Source: Gentiana macrophylla
Taxonomy: Eukaryota > Streptophyta > Magnoliopsida > Gentianales > Gentianaceae
Direction of reading: 5' to 3'
NCBI GenBank assembly: GCA_026214975.1
Contig: CM047808.1
Location: 6,313,262 to 6,377,261 of the forward strand
DNA length: 64,000 nt
Every line of letters starts with the position of its first letter. The stretch's first letter is position 1. Made by a program: the position numbers and the translations under genes. Below are positions 11,228-22,173 of this stretch, in pieces. The notes under the pieces are model-generated. The model ran no database searches. It saw only the letters and a program-made list of their open reading frames with translations, and was not told the origin of the DNA.

Positions 11228-11305
11228 TGGGCTATAGCTCGGGTGGTGAAGTATGTGGATTTTTAGTCTTAGGTTGGGGGTTCAAATCCCCTGTTAGCAA
11301 CATTT
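11228..11305 (+). mobile_element. tRNA-derived SINE head
   Basis: The segment carries a pol III A box (TAGCTCGGGTGGT) and a perfect B box (GGTTCAAATCC) with the spacing of a tRNA gene, but it cannot form a full tRNA cloverleaf because the acceptor arms do not pair. That combination is typical of the 5' part of a plant SINE. The 3' limit is not clear; the following 11306-11570 may be SINE body. Confidence 0.55.
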
Positions 11306-11582
11306 TATTATTTGCGAAAAAATGGTGATGTGGGAATTTTTGATGACATGACATTTTTTTTATTTGGAAAATAGATACAAGATTTTTCTCGCCTTAGGAC
11401 TATTTTGTGAAAAAGACGCCATTCTGAGGTGAAATTGTCGTCGGAGAAAAACCAGGACCAAAATTGAAAACGTGTCCGATTCACGGGGACGAAAATTGTA
11501 ATTTAGCCGCATTCTCGTGCTGCATTTGCAAGAACCATTGTACTACTACAAAAGGAAATAATCAGGCCGCATTTTAGAAAAA
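11306..11582. other. Non-coding stretch after the SINE head
   Basis: No gene is seen. Part of it may belong to the SINE. Confidence 0.4.
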
Positions 11583-12823
11583 TCAAGCAATTAACAAATA
11601 CAGAATTGAGAAAGTAAAGCAGAAAGGAAATTGAAAGTTAGTGGCATGTCGCAAGATCTCTACCCCGCCACACGTCGGACATTTGGACGGGTAACATTTT
11701 CTGTAATGACATTCGGAAAACCAATCTTTATGAGTCTTCAACCTAGATGTCTTAACGACAGGTTGAGCATTAATCATCCCAAGAATGCCAGCTGCACAAC
11801 AAAATGGAGACGTAAGGTCGAGCAAGGACCTCCAGCTGAACGTCCGCTTTTGGGTCTTGTTCTTTTTGTCCCAGCAGGTGAAACCGTAAAGCTTGCTAAG
11901 AAGCTCTAGCTCAATGTCCTCAAGCTTCTTGGGAGCAATAATTGAGTTTAACCTACCCTTCTCTCGTGGCTCGAACTTGGGAAATGGCCATCCTACCACG
12001 GATTCAACGATCATGGCCCTCTCTCCCCAAACTCAAACCTTATTCGAGGTCCAATAAAACAGTCGGCACTTTTCGCTCTAGCCGATAAGAAGTTACTGGA
12101 ATCCGCTTTGTTGGTAGCCGCCTTGCTAAAGGAATAAAATTTCAAGAAAACAAGAAGGGTAGGCTCATAGCCCAAAGTCCTATAGAGCACCACAAACGCC
12201 ATCACTACCCTCACCGCTCCAGGAGTAAAATCACAAGGGAGAGCGGCTAGTTTCCACATCACATCCACAAAGAAAGGTTTGAAAGGCGGCCTGAGCCCAG
12301 CAACAAAATGATCATAGAAAAGGACCAACCTATCTTTGTCCAATCGCTGTCCGGATCGATTTTCCACACTGTCGAAGCCCGAGAAGGAGTAGTCGGAGGA
12401 TATATTAAATATGGAGAAAACGTTCGGATCATTAAGGTGGGTCTGGACCTTAGCCTAATCCGCCTCAACCCTCATGTCTAAGACATCGATCTCTATGTCC
12501 TCCTTGGTTGCCTTAGGATTGTTCGGTCTAGGAATCTTTTTGTTCTCCTTTGTCTTAGTGTTATCATTGCCGGCTTTCTTCTTTGGTTTCTTTGACGGAC
12601 CCGCAACGGCCACAACATTTGATGCAGAGCCTTTAACCCGAGCCGCTTCCTTTCCAAACTTCTTGAAGCTCGGTGGGACCGGTGCAGAAGGTTGGGACTG
12701 ACCATGAGGGGCCTTGAAGGCAGCAGCCTTCGGGCGGCCAGGCTGGTCGGGAACCAATTGAGCAATTACTATGTCTTCCTCGGTCTCCTCATCCTCGTCA
12801 CCCTCACCGATGCTTGTGCTCAC
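11583..12823 (-). pseudogene. Remnant of 'putative gypsy-type transposase' domain protein
   Basis: Three minus-strand pieces in different frames form one decayed gene. The first (12455-12823, 122 residues) is a charged, low-complexity, Lys/Pro-rich region. The second (12011-12367) reads LVLFYDHFVAGLRPPFKPF, then VRVVMAFVVLYRTLGYEPTL. This matches my memory of the plant repeat family annotated as 'transposase (putative), gypsy type' (PF04195), in which a conserved AGLRLPLHPF core precedes a helical segment. The third (11583-12014) reads VGWPFPKFEPREKG, the usual continuation. Frame changes at about 12010 and 12370-12460 show it is dead. Such genes are carried by plant retrotransposons and are not normal host genes. 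Confidence 0.6.
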
Positions 12824-13039
12824 CTCCTCAACCTCCTCGGAGGCATGACGTCAGATTTTCTAGAGGCTATATCTGGTCTTACCGGCAGTGTACCGAGTCA
12901 AATTGTAGTTCTAGTCTGGTGAGTCAGAGTGTCGTATCCTCAGGGAAATGAAAATATAATTCAAAGTGTGGTTAAACACCAATTAGCTGTTATTAACTCA
13001 ATCTAAGTCGCAGTTTTTACCATTTGAATAATTGTTACA

Positions 13040-13202
13040 CTAGAAAAATAATAAATATTAATATAATATATATAATATATAGATAATACTAATATAATAT
13101 ATAGTTATATAATATTTATAGATATATAGATATATATAGATACATAGACATAAATATATATATAGATATAAATATATATAAATACCAATATAATATAATA
13201 AT
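13040..13202. repeat. AT-rich microsatellite tract
   Basis: Imperfect (TA)n / TATAGA-type repeats. The equivalent position in the second LTR-like copy is a long pure (TA)n at 51513-51600. Confidence 0.8.
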
Positions 13203-13485
13203 GGGGGAAGGGGCCATAAGGACAAAAAATTTGATAAATGGGTCTGCAAGGACAAAAGTAACATTTTCATGATTATAAAGGACAAAAATCACAAATGTTA
13301 CTTTGAAAATGTTACTTCATGTGTTAATGTTACTTTGTATTTCACAATTGTTACTTCATATTTACTTTATTTCACATATGTTACTTCATATATGTTACTT
13401 CATAAATGTTACTTTTGTCCTTATTAAATTACAATGTCCTTCTATCCCTTTTTTTTGATAATTTTGTCCTTCTGGACAAAAAACT
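13203..13485. mobile_element. Mutator-like MITE (about 280 bp)
   Basis: Long inverted ends: the left 65 bases and the right 80 bases are imperfect reverse complements, both carrying AAGGACA motifs at regular spacing and a shared inner block AAGGACAAAAGTAACATTT. The element is absent from the second LTR-like copy at 51181-53585, which supports insertion. The centre is made of short GTTACTTCATA-type direct repeats. Long AAGGACA-rich inverted ends resemble the other elements at 56771 and 61981. Confidence 0.65.
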
Positions 13486-14800
13486 ATATAATAAATACTA
13501 ATATAGATAGAAACTAGCCAAAATAATGTTATTGAACCATGATCCCTTTTTAGTTTAATGGATGTGACTGGTCTTCCTTTTTTAGGTCCAAGTGATTATG
13601 TGAAACGGTATACTCCTCAGCTTAACAATTTCCCCTCACACGAGTGTACGAAACTGTCATATGTCTCCTCCTTGGTAAAATCTCAATTTAAAACTGATGA
13701 TTCCGTTTGTCAGACGGTCACTTTAAAATCTCAATTAAAACAAATGATTCGACATGATAATCTCTCGAGTATAATTAGTCTGTCCCCGGGTAGGAAATAG
13801 GATTCCGTTTGTCAAGCGGCCATTTTTACCCTCCGGTTTTTCTACCATTTTCTCATATCCTAACGTCTCTGGTCATGATTAGGTTATGGCTCTGTCCATA
13901 CTGATTAATTATGTCAATACGAACGTTCATTAAGTCCAAGTAGAAAAAGATTCATCATATTCAATTTTAATCAAATTTTAATATAGTCATCATCCATTTC
14001 TCTAAAAAGATCAAAATAGTTCAATTACATTTCTTGGCTAGTTATAGATTTAGCCTATAATCATTATAACTAATATATAGATACTTATATAAACAACAAA
14101 TATAATAACATTAGAATATTACCGGTTACAATTGTTGAGTTTGGGCTTAATCCTCCGAAAGTAACAACAGCTTCAGAAACAACAATCCTCGATAATAACT
14201 CTAAGCATTACAACGATACTGCAACTACTTTATTTTTGGCAGAATGCCTACTAATATATTTACAGAATAGAGATAAGATAATATATATATAGATAGATAT
14301 ATATATATATTGGTACACTCCTCACAATTGCAAAGTGAGGGGCATTTATAGGCAGATTTTTCTGGTCAGGCGCGAACTGGGATTAGTCCGGTCTACGCCG
14401 GAATAACAAAATTCTTATCCTTCTGTCAGAACCCATGTGGTGTAATCATGAGTTTTAATTATCACATAATCCGGTCTGAGCCGGTTCCACCGATTTTTCA
14501 TCCGTTTGATTTCGATTCTTCCACTTTATATCATATTTTCATCATATCATTCCTGCATGAATCAAAACAAACGAACCACAGGTAAATCTGATAACAAAAG
14601 TTATAACTTATATTAGATTTTTAACGATAATATTTATTTATAACTATTTATATTTTTATAATTTTTAGTTATATATTTTATGAAATTTATATGAAATTAT
14701 TGATAATATGTTATAAAATGATATAATATTTAGTCATATAATTGTCATACATCAACTACTTTCCACTTAGGTTTTGATCGTCCTCGAGCAAAATAAGCGA

Positions 14801-16219
14801 TAATTTATAAAAATTACAATGAAAATAATATAATTTTTTTAGATTAAAATTTTAATTTAGTAACGTACTCTGTCAACATTATAATCATATTATTTGTGTC
14901 TTTCTAAGAAATTAAGAAGATAAAAAGTGTATATAACTTAATAAATTAGTTATCAAATATCATCTAGATGAAATTCTACAAGAATTACTTAATAAATATA
15001 ATTAAAATATTTAGAATGACTTTTTAATCGCCACTATATGAATTTTCGGAATCAAAGACTAGGTCAAGTAGTTGGCAAAGTGGCTTGTAATGTTCAGGCT
15101 CAGGGTGTTGGTTAACCGAAAGGATAAATAAAGGAAATTTAAAGAAGAAAGAAACAAGTCGTACGTACTTATACTTCCGTCTCAAAAAATCTTTTCGATT
15201 AATAACAATCCAGTATTTATTCGAAATCACACTTTTTTTTTTAAACAACAAACATAATTGGTATAGAAATGACCTCCAGATAATAATGTATCAATCTCAA
15301 TACCTGCCATTTTATAATATCGACACTTAGTTCCGATGTCGTCATCGCTATTCATAAGTACATACTAAACTTGCGGGATTTCAAGGAAATGTAGACCAAA
15401 TTAGGCTAAGGGTCGGTTATAATGAGGTTAATCACGAATGGCTAGTTTCGAGTGGGGTCTGACCACTCTACAAGGCTGAGATGAGGACATATTTGGAAAT
15501 TATGTTCGGGTAGGCCATTTGGCTATAGTTAAGTCAAAGTTATGCCAAAAATCGTCATCCCTAATCCGATTCCAAACTCATAATTCGTTTTGAAAAGAAA
15601 ATTATTCTAAAATTTTATTATAAATATAAGTATACTTGTCTAATTTCATGAAAAGATATTTGATAGTAATTATCTAGTTATACATACTTAAAATCTTGTT
15701 AAAATCTAAAATAGACATATATAATATAGTTATAATATATCGAGTTTACTTTACTGAATTAGAAACTTATTCTTTCCCAAATATATTATCTTTATTGTAT
15801 TAATTATATATTATCCTGTTTATTTCCTTAAGAATAATAAAACTAAGTGTTTAAGTATTTGATATATTAATTTCAATTTATTTACTAACCATACTCTACT
15901 CCCCACTTACGAATTGGCATCGTCCCGATGAATAGTGAGTATGAAAAGTTGGTTAGAAAATAAAATGAATAATTTATATAACCAAGTTATATTAATTTTG
16001 TTTTGTTACGCGATCGTTATACGTAAAAGAAAAACACAGTAATTCTAAAAAGACATATTAATATTAAACATTATATTAAACATTTTTATTTCATCAAACG
16101 AAAAAGAAAACGTAAAAAGCAATTAAAACAAACTTAATACTTAGATAAACTTAAAAACTCAAACTGCTTATTCTAGAAACTAATATCCTTAACTTTCAAC
16201 ATCATTCATACATCTCTTC
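14801..16219. other. AT-rich internal region of the element, no gene seen
   Basis: There are no open frames of interest. A motif near 15890-15940 (CTACTCCCCACTTACG..GGCATCGTC) resembles one at 14750-14785 (CTACTTTCCACTTAGG..GATCGTC), so a second diverged LTR-like piece may lie here. Confidence 0.4.
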
Positions 16220-17111
16220 CTAAACTTCTGCCATAGAAGAACCACCTGGAGTATCAACTGGAAGTAACCCGACATGAGGATGACGAGAAGGAAAGATCTC
16301 ATCTGTTCCTACTTCCTCAACTCCAGCAAAATGGACATAGATTCGAGAAATCAACCATGCAAAAGGCATAGGCTGACGAAAGTTTCTTCTTCCAAGCGCA
16401 AAAGTTATAGCCGTTTTATGAATTAAAATTCCCCAATCAATAATAGCTCCGACAGTCATGGCATACAACAGCAACATCTCATCATCATTAATCTCCGAGA
16501 AATCGTCAGTGGGATAAACTCTGGAATTAATAAAATGCTTCCATGTCCTAAGATGGGGAAGTAAAGCAGCGGTGGAAACATTACGATCTCGGTTATAATG
16601 AGGAAATAAAACTTGGAAAGCTTCAGCATATTTATTTATGACTCCATTGATAGTATCCAGCTGCCATTGAAATTCATAATGACTGTTGGGTGTAGCTTGG
16701 ACTGGTGGAATTTGAAAGACTTGATTGATGATAGAAGAAGTAAAAGGTACAACATACCCTCGAACACGTACAAAATGAGTAGACTCCACAGAGGTAGCCT
16801 CAGATAGTGCGGAATAAAATTCTCTAACGATAGTAACATTTATTCTCCCACGTGGTGTACGAACAAATCGATCCCAACCACCTCCCTCAATTCTAAGGAA
16901 TCCCCACTGATTCATTTTGCGAAAATTCAGGCCTTTTTCTAGTAAAATTGGGGATTGGTCGAAATTTGATAAAAAAACGGTCTTGAACCGTTCCATCTGG
17001 GTATTCATCAGAAATTGGATTGAAAAATAAAGAGTGAAATTCCGGAACTACCGCATTTGGGGTGTGTGGGGGAGAATAACTGTTTACAGATGGAGAAGAA
17101 TGATTGGACAT
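16220..17111 (-). CDS. Putative plant transposon protein domain, about 262 residues
   Basis: The main open frame (16220-17008) has 262 residues. The order VREFYSALSEA, FVRVRGYVVPFTSSIINQVFQIP, LRTWKHFINSRVYPTDDFSEI, DEMLLLYAMTVGAIIDWG and PFAWLISRIYVHFAGV matches the plant 'putative transposon protein' family (PF20167) as I know it: extended REFYANL, GRWVPFSP, LL.LP, W..FI...ILP and LLYAI..G motifs. It is usually found inside Athila/Tat-type retroelements; its biochemical role is unknown. An upstream segment in another frame (to the Met at 17111, MSNHSSPSVNSYSPPHTPN) looks like its N-terminus, so one frameshift near 17000 is likely. A minus-strand TATATATA lies at about 17184-17193. Confidence 0.6.
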
Positions 17112-17199
17112 TTTATTCCGAACTTTTCTAGACAATAGAAAGAAGAAATGATGGTGCACTCATTTTGGGTAAATGAGGTTGATATATATAGGAAAAAAC

Positions 17200-17618
17200 T
17201 GAACAAAAGAGGAAACGATCTTTGTTGGGCCATAAATAGGCATTCCGGCACAAACCGGGATGTGCTGGTTCACGCCGGACTATAATTATGGAAATGTGTC
17301 AGGTCGGTAGCATACACTCCGGCGCGAACCAGGTTAATCCGGTTTGAGCCGGATGCACTGTTCACATACAGACTATGGCAGACTAAGTGTAGTTTGAAGT
17401 ATGGCGATTTACAGTAGCTACTAGTCAACAATGTAATCCAATTTGAATCGAAGGTATTTCTTTTGTACTTAATTACTTCCTACTTTGGTTTTCAGTCATT
17501 GGTCACCTACAGTGAAAAAGATTTAAATGCATTTGCTAACAAAGTCCCAGAATAGAGTTTTGTCTCCCTGATTTGTGTTTCTATGGTGAATTACTGGATT
17601 TTCAATTTTTTTTGTTAT
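17200..17618. other. Flank before the copia insertion
   Basis: The first part carries the CCGG-rich motifs of the preceding element. From about 17600, TTTCAATTTTTTTTGTTATG is the left half of the ancestral NLR B upstream flank: it matches 41034-41054 in front of NLR C and is interrupted by the copia element. Confidence 0.6.
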
Positions 17619-17624
17619 GGGGTT

Positions 17625-17949
17625 TGAAGAATTGAGGAACACAGTAGAGAGACACAATAAACTCTTGTTGAATTAATTTTGACCGAGAGTATTACAACCT
17701 TAAATAGGGAACTACCAATGTAAGAAGAAACCCTAATTATGCCCTAATTGTGGTAATGACTATCATACCCATATTAACATAAAAAGATAAATATAAATCA
17801 CATAAAATATAATTCGCATTTCCTTTATTTCCTCTTATTGCATTTTCTTTATTTCCTTTTATTTGCACTTGCTATTTCCTTTTCCGACCGCTTCATCTTC
17901 CTCAGGTGGAGATGCAAGACTCTGTTGATCCAGTTTCATCTGGTTAACA
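17625..17949 (-). repeat. 3' LTR of the copia element
   Basis: 325 bp. Aligned with the right LTR it differs by roughly one base over the stretch I compared (AATTTT versus AAATTT near 17677/22226), so the insertion is recent. Confidence 0.95.
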
Positions 17950-19010
17950 TCCCCCCGCAATCTGACGTGGGAGGCTGGCCAGACACGAAGATTGGTGCGA
18001 ATGAGCTGGAACGGAGCCTTTGGAAGAGCTTTAGTGAACACATCCGCCAGATTGGAAGCGGAAGAGATGTGACGAGTGACGAGTTGTTTCACAGCAACCT
18101 TTTCGCGAACAAAGTGGAAGTCAAGAGCAAAGTGCTTGGAACGAGAGTGGAGAGATGGATTCACCGTCAGATAAACGGCACTGAGATTGTCGCACAAGAG
18201 CTGAGGTGGTTGGAACAATCGGACCCCCAAATCCCGCAGCAGATATGTAATCCAGGTGAGCTCAGCAGTGGCAACAGCCATAGACCGGTATTCGGCTTCG
18301 GTACTAGATCGGGAAACAGTTGGTTGTTTCTTAGAAGACCACGAGATACAGTTGGAACCGAGAAACACACAGAAACCTCCAGTGCTCCTTCGAGTGATCG
18401 GACATCCGGCCCAGTCAGCATCACTGAACGCATACAAAGAAGGAGCAGAGCGAGCAAGGTAATGTAACCCATAATCTGGAGTTCCATTTACATACCTGAG
18501 TAGGCGTTTGACTTCTTTGAAATCCTTCACTGTAGGCTGAGAAAAATGTTGACAAACTTTGTTCACCGCATGTGTAATGTCCGGTCTAGTGAAAGTTAAG
18601 TACTGTAGAGCACCCACTAGACTTCGATATGTATAGGGATCCACTGGTTCTGAGTCATTTTCAAGTGCTTGCATCTTGAGAGCAAGAGGAGTGGATGTAG
18701 GTGTACTGGTTAACATCCCTGATCTCGATAGAACTGAATTGGCATACTTAGATTGACTGAGAAATATGCCATCTTTTGTGTATTTGATCTCCATTCCAAG
18801 AAAATAATGTAGTGTGCCCAAGTCCTTGACTGCAAACTCTCTGCTCAATGTATCAATTAAGATGTGAATAGACTGCACATCATTTCCTGTAAGTAATATA
18901 TCATCCACATAAATAAGTAGGACAAGGATGATATCAGCACGATGCAAAGTAAAAAGGGAAGGATCTGCCTTGCTGCACACAAACCCCAAGTGTAACAAGC
19001 AGAGAGACAA
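17859..19010 (-). CDS. Copia reverse transcriptase C-half and RNase H
   Basis: Open frame of 383 residues. The RT catalytic motif YVDDILLTG is at about residue 34. RNase H follows with FSDADWAGC (about residue 206), the TEAEYRSMA glutamate motif (about 240) and CDNLSAVYL (about 272), ending in the usual NLADVFTKALP tail. The frame runs into the 3' LTR before stopping, as is common in copia elements. It is separated from the N-half of RT by a single TAG codon at about 19020 that replaces a Trp in the conserved APRAW motif, so the pol frame is otherwise continuous. Confidence 0.92.
   Translation of the reverse strand: MSLCLLHLGFVCSKADPSLFTLHRADIILVLLIYVDDILLTGNDVQSIHILIDTLSREFAVKDLGTLHYFLGMEIKYTKDGIFLSQSKYANSVLSRSGMLTSTPTSTPLALKMQALENDSEPVDPYTYRSLVGALQYLTFTRPDITHAVNKVCQHFSQPTVKDFKEVKRLLRYVNGTPDYGLHYLARSAPSLYAFSDADWAGCPITRRSTGGFCVFLGSNCISWSSKKQPTVSRSSTEAEYRSMAVATAELTWITYLLRDLGVRLFQPPQLLCDNLSAVYLTVNPSLHSRSKHFALDFHFVREKVAVKQLVTRHISSASNLADVFTKALPKAPFQLIRTNLRVWPASHVRLRGDVNQMKLDQQSLASPPEEDEAVGKGNSKCK
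17950..17958 (-). other. Polypurine tract of the copia element
   Basis: The minus strand reads GCGGGGGGA directly before the 3' LTR start TGTTAACC. This is the expected site of plus-strand priming. Confidence 0.75.
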
Positions 19011-19019
19011 TCTGTCAAA

Positions 19020-19703
19020 CTAGGCCCTGGGGGCTTGTTTGAGCCCGTATAAGGATTTTTTGAGAGAACACACATGATCAGGGAACCTTTGATCCACAAA
19101 ACCAGGGGGTTGCTTCATAAACACAGTTTCCTTAAGTGCCCCATGAAGAAAGGCATTCTTGATGTCAAGTTGCCTCATAGACCATCCTTGTGAAAGTGCT
19201 ACAGCTATAACAAGCCTAATAGTAGTGGGCTTAATAACTGGGCTGTAGGTTTCTCCAAAATCAATACCTGGGAGTTGTGAGTAACCCTGAGCTACCAAAC
19301 GTGCTTTATATCTTTCAATCTCTCCATGTTCTGTAGTCTTAACCTTGAATACCCATTTAGAACCAATAATGTTGCCATTAGAAGGTTTAGGCACCAAGTC
19401 CCATGTGTCATTCTGATATAAGGCCTGCATTTCTTCCATCATAGCTTGTTTCCAGTTAGGGTCTGCCAGAGCTTCCTTCCAGTGCTTTGGTTCTGAAGGT
19501 GTATGTGTGGCCAAAATTGCATAGTCTTGGAGATATGCAGGTGGCCTTCTATTTCTGACAGGCCTTTGAGGTGGTGCATTATCTTGGTCATCATCAAGAT
19601 GTTCAATTTCTGGTTCTTCAATATCCTGAAGTTGCTCCACATGGTCTTCACCTTGATGTTGATCCACAGGGTCCTCATATAGCCATTCTCGTGTCGTGTT
19701 CAT
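19020..19703 (-). CDS. Copia reverse transcriptase N-half
   Basis: Open frame of 227 residues beginning within the linker after integrase (acidic EDHVEQLQDIEEPEIEHL). It contains the RT start (WKQAMMEEMQALYQNDTW), KARLVAQGYSQ, and the motif RQLDIKNAFLHG, which carries the first catalytic Asp. It ends at a nonsense codon within [11 protein letters not shown]. With 17859-19010 it forms one RT-RNase H unit. The frame differs from the integrase frame to its right, so one frameshift lies at about 19704-19746. Confidence 0.92.
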   Translation of the reverse strand: MNTTREWLYEDPVDQHQGEDHVEQLQDIEEPEIEHLDDDQDNAPPQRPVRNRRPPAYLQDYAILATHTPSEPKHWKEALADPNWKQAMMEEMQALYQNDTWDLVPKPSNGNIIGSKWVFKVKTTEHGEIERYKARLVAQGYSQLPGIDFGETYSPVIKPTTIRLVIAVALSQGWSMRQLDIKNAFLHGALKETVFMKQPPGFVDQRFPDHVCSLKKSLYGLKQAPRA

Positions 19704-19745
19704 CGCTTGTTGGTTCTCGTGACCGGATTTGGAACAGAGAAGTTT

Positions 19746-20537
19746 CTATACAACGATACCGAGTGAGTAATATTCGATCGAGTGTTGTATATTCATTTCA
19801 TCTGAATCAGGGTAGGCAAACATTTCAAAAACAGGCTCAGTGTCCACAGGAGTAATTTCCTTAAAAGGAAAGGCCTGTTCATTAAAAACAACATGTCTGG
19901 AAATATACACCCTCTTGGAAATGGGTTCCAGACATCTATATCCCTTATGCACTGGACTGTAGCCTAGGAAAACCCATGGGTAGATTTTCTTCTCAAACTT
20001 AGATTGTACCTGGTTCCTCAAGGAAGGAAAACATTGACATCCAAACACCCTTAAGCCACTATAGTCAGGATGCCTTTTATACAGTTTGTAATAAGGGGTT
20101 TCAAACTTTAAGACAGAAGAAGGTAACATGTTAATGAGATAGAGTGCAGTACTGAAAGCTTCAACCCACAGACTCAAAGGTGTGCCTGCATCAAACATTA
20201 GTGTTAAACCAGTCTCAACAATATGCCTGTGTTTTCTTTCAGCCACACCATTCTGTTCTGGTGTGTAAGGACAAGATATGTTCAATTCTATGCCACAGTC
20301 CTTTAGGTGATCCAGAAAAGGAGTGGAACTGAATTCACCACCACCATCACACTGGAAAATCTTAATTTTCTGATCCAGCTGGTTTTCAACCAGTTTCTGA
20401 AACCTGACAAACACATCAAAGAACTCTGATTTCTTTCTTAAGGGATATAGCCAGGAGAATCTCGAAAAATCATCAATAAACACTGCATAGTATTTGTAGT
20501 TTTGATTAGATAAAATAAGGCGTGTCCCATAAATCAC
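19746..20537 (-). CDS. Copia integrase
   Basis: 263 residues of the integrase catalytic core and C-terminal domain. The first Asp is in FIDDFSRFSW (about residue 22), the second in IFQCDGGGEF (about 64), and the Glu in PEQNGVAERKHRHIVET (about 101), giving the D,D(35)E pattern. The C-terminal part has FGCQCFPSLR and VFLGYSPVHKGYRCL. It inserts the reverse-transcribed DNA. The N-terminal zinc-binding/GAG-pre-integrase part continues to about 20720 but is frame-broken (a TVWHQRLGHPHQNL-like stretch at 20690-20730). Confidence 0.92.
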   Translation of the reverse strand: MIYGTRLILSNQNYKYYAVFIDDFSRFSWLYPLRKKSEFFDVFVRFQKLVENQLDQKIKIFQCDGGGEFSSTPFLDHLKDCGIELNISCPYTPEQNGVAERKHRHIVETGLTLMFDAGTPLSLWVEAFSTALYLINMLPSSVLKFETPYYKLYKRHPDYSGLRVFGCQCFPSLRNQVQSKFEKKIYPWVFLGYSPVHKGYRCLEPISKRVYISRHVVFNEQAFPFKEITPVDTEPVFEMFAYPDSDEMNIQHSIEYYSLGIVV

Positions 20538-22162
20538 AATGAATTTTTTCCAAAGGAACTTGGAAACAAAAGTACTTTTATTAAAAGGTCATTTACTGAC
20601 TTTTTCCTAATCGATACTAGTACATAGTCTTTCTTTATTCTTCCATGAGCTAAGATCTATCTTCCCTGACTGCTTTAGCTTGATCAACAAGTTCTGATGT
20701 GGATGTCCCAACCTTTGATGCCATACAGTAGAGGTAGCCTTCCCTGACCTGACAGCTGCTAGGGCTTCCTGAACTCCTTGATCCAGAGCATATAAGTGGC
20801 CTCTTTTATGTCCCTCGATCTATGACCTTCTCGGTTTTGGTCTTAACAACAAAACCAGACTTGTTAAATATAAAAGAGCACCGATTATCACCGGTGTATT
20901 TGCCAATGAGACAAGAGATTCTTAGTTAAATCAGGCACAACAAGAACATCATTTAAATGTAAGTTACCAACTTTTGCATTTGAGTGTGAGATCTCAAGTC
21001 CGTGCCATCACCCACAAAAACCTTATCATAACCGGTATATTTATTAGCGAGAGATTAAATTACCTTCCGAATTTGTCATGTGTGAAGTGGCACGATTGTC
21101 TCGCAAAGAACTCGTGTCGGCCTCGACTCTTGTTGTCGGTCGCAGCAAAAGCCTTTTGTGTTTTTTTCCGATCGATAAGCATAGTCAAATCTATGCCAAC
21201 AAATCAATAGTCGCATGATTGGATTTTCCACAAATCGGCATACAAGAGGTGGAACCGATGGATCGATTATGTCTCGTTGTCCGATATGTTCCTTCTATTT
21301 TGTTCATCAAAATCAGATCTTCTTTGGTTTTTCTTCCGAGTTTCAGATCGCCGCCAGGAGCAAATCCTCCGCCCCGAGTTGTACCGGTTTCTACCTCCTC
21401 TTCTACCTCTCGCCACGGCCTCTTTGTGTGAAGAAGGCACGCAATTGATCAAGAATCGCTTTTCTTGAGATTTACGGGTTTGCAGAGTCTGCTCATGCCC
21501 TTGGAGAGCCATGACAAACCGTGTAAAGGTAGGGTATGGAGGTTTTGTTAACATGGTCATCACGGAAATTGGTGTATTCACTCCCTAAGCCATGAGCAAA
21601 TTGGAAGACCTTGTCCATGTCCGCTTACCCGGTTTCTTAATGGTCGCCAGATTGTCACAAATTGACTTGAATTCTCTTAGTTACTCATCCAATTGCTTTT
21701 GTACCCTTTTTGATCCCCATCAAGATGTTCTTTAGGTTTCCTCCTTTTCCACAAGTGTGGGGAAGGAGTTGTTGTTCAAGATTCTCGCCAAAGTTGATGT
21801 GCAGAGAATTCTTCTTCGTGTATCATGTCGATAACTTCCTCCTTCATAGTGCCAAGAAGCTGAAGTCGTGAGGCCATCATTGATCAACCGGGACGGGATA
21901 TTCTCGGATTATCAATCTCCTCTCCAGACGCGTTTTTAGTTTTCTGTGCAGGTTTTTCACTAGATGAGACATGGTGATAAACACCAAGGCTCTTGATCAA
22001 TGGAATCACCTGCTATCTCCATAGTAGGAAATTCGTAAAGTTCAGTTTGACTGAGATCAAACTTGAGCATTGGTGGAACTGCTGTATAGTTAATCCAGAT
22101 TCTTTTGCCATGATAGAGCAATGAAGGTGGAGAAAACAATGTGTGCGGCTTAAGGGTTTATA
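20538..22162 (-). pseudogene. Decayed gag, protease and pre-integrase of the copia element
   Basis: Only short minus-strand pieces are readable: a GAG-pre-integrase stretch near 20640-20730, a zinc-knuckle-like CGKSNH stretch near 21210-21240, and Gag helices near 21480-21660 (PYPTFTRFVMALQGHEQTLQ). Many stops and frameshifts break them. Given the nearly identical LTRs, this decay was probably inherited from the source copy, which suggests the element was mobilised by proteins made elsewhere (an inference). Confidence 0.7.
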
Positions 22163-22173
22163 TCTCTGATACC
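22163..22173 (-). other. Primer-binding site (initiator tRNA-Met)
   Basis: The minus strand reads TGGTATCAGAG right after the 5' LTR. This is complementary to the 3' end of plant initiator tRNA-Met, the standard copia primer. Confidence 0.92.

Larger units (their letters stand above)
12880..14800 (-). repeat. LTR-like repeat, first copy
   Basis: It starts near CCGGCAGTGTACCG and shares many blocks, in the same order, with 51255-53580: the GTGAGTCAGAGTGTCG block, a TTAAACACCAA..GCTGTTATTAAC block, AT microsatellite, CTTCCTTTTTTAGGTCCAA, CACACGAG, and a late ACATCA.CAACT motif. In minus orientation a TATAAAT box lies at about 14345-14355. The body between 13203 and 13485 is a later MITE insertion. 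Confidence 0.6.
12870..17200 (-). mobile_element. LTR-type element with a plant-transposon-protein ORF (minus)
   Basis: The left part (about 12880-14800) matches the insertion at 51181-53585 and contains a minus-strand TATA-like box. The right part holds the minus-strand ORF at 16220-17111. I read the whole as a non-autonomous or decayed LTR element with its 3' LTR on the left. No RT or integrase is visible. The exact ends and a target duplication could not be established. CCGG-rich motifs recur both in the LTR-like part (14370-14500) and upstream of the ORF (17240-17350), which hints that 17240-17350 belongs to the partner LTR. Confidence 0.5.

Noticed and set aside
11228..11305. A functional tRNA gene
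   Set aside because: A and B boxes are present but the acceptor stem does not pair and no proper anticodon arm is formed; a SINE head fits better.
13058..13285. Minus-strand ORF rich in Tyr and Ile
   Set aside because: Low-complexity translation of an AT microsatellite; the same applies to 51378-51647.
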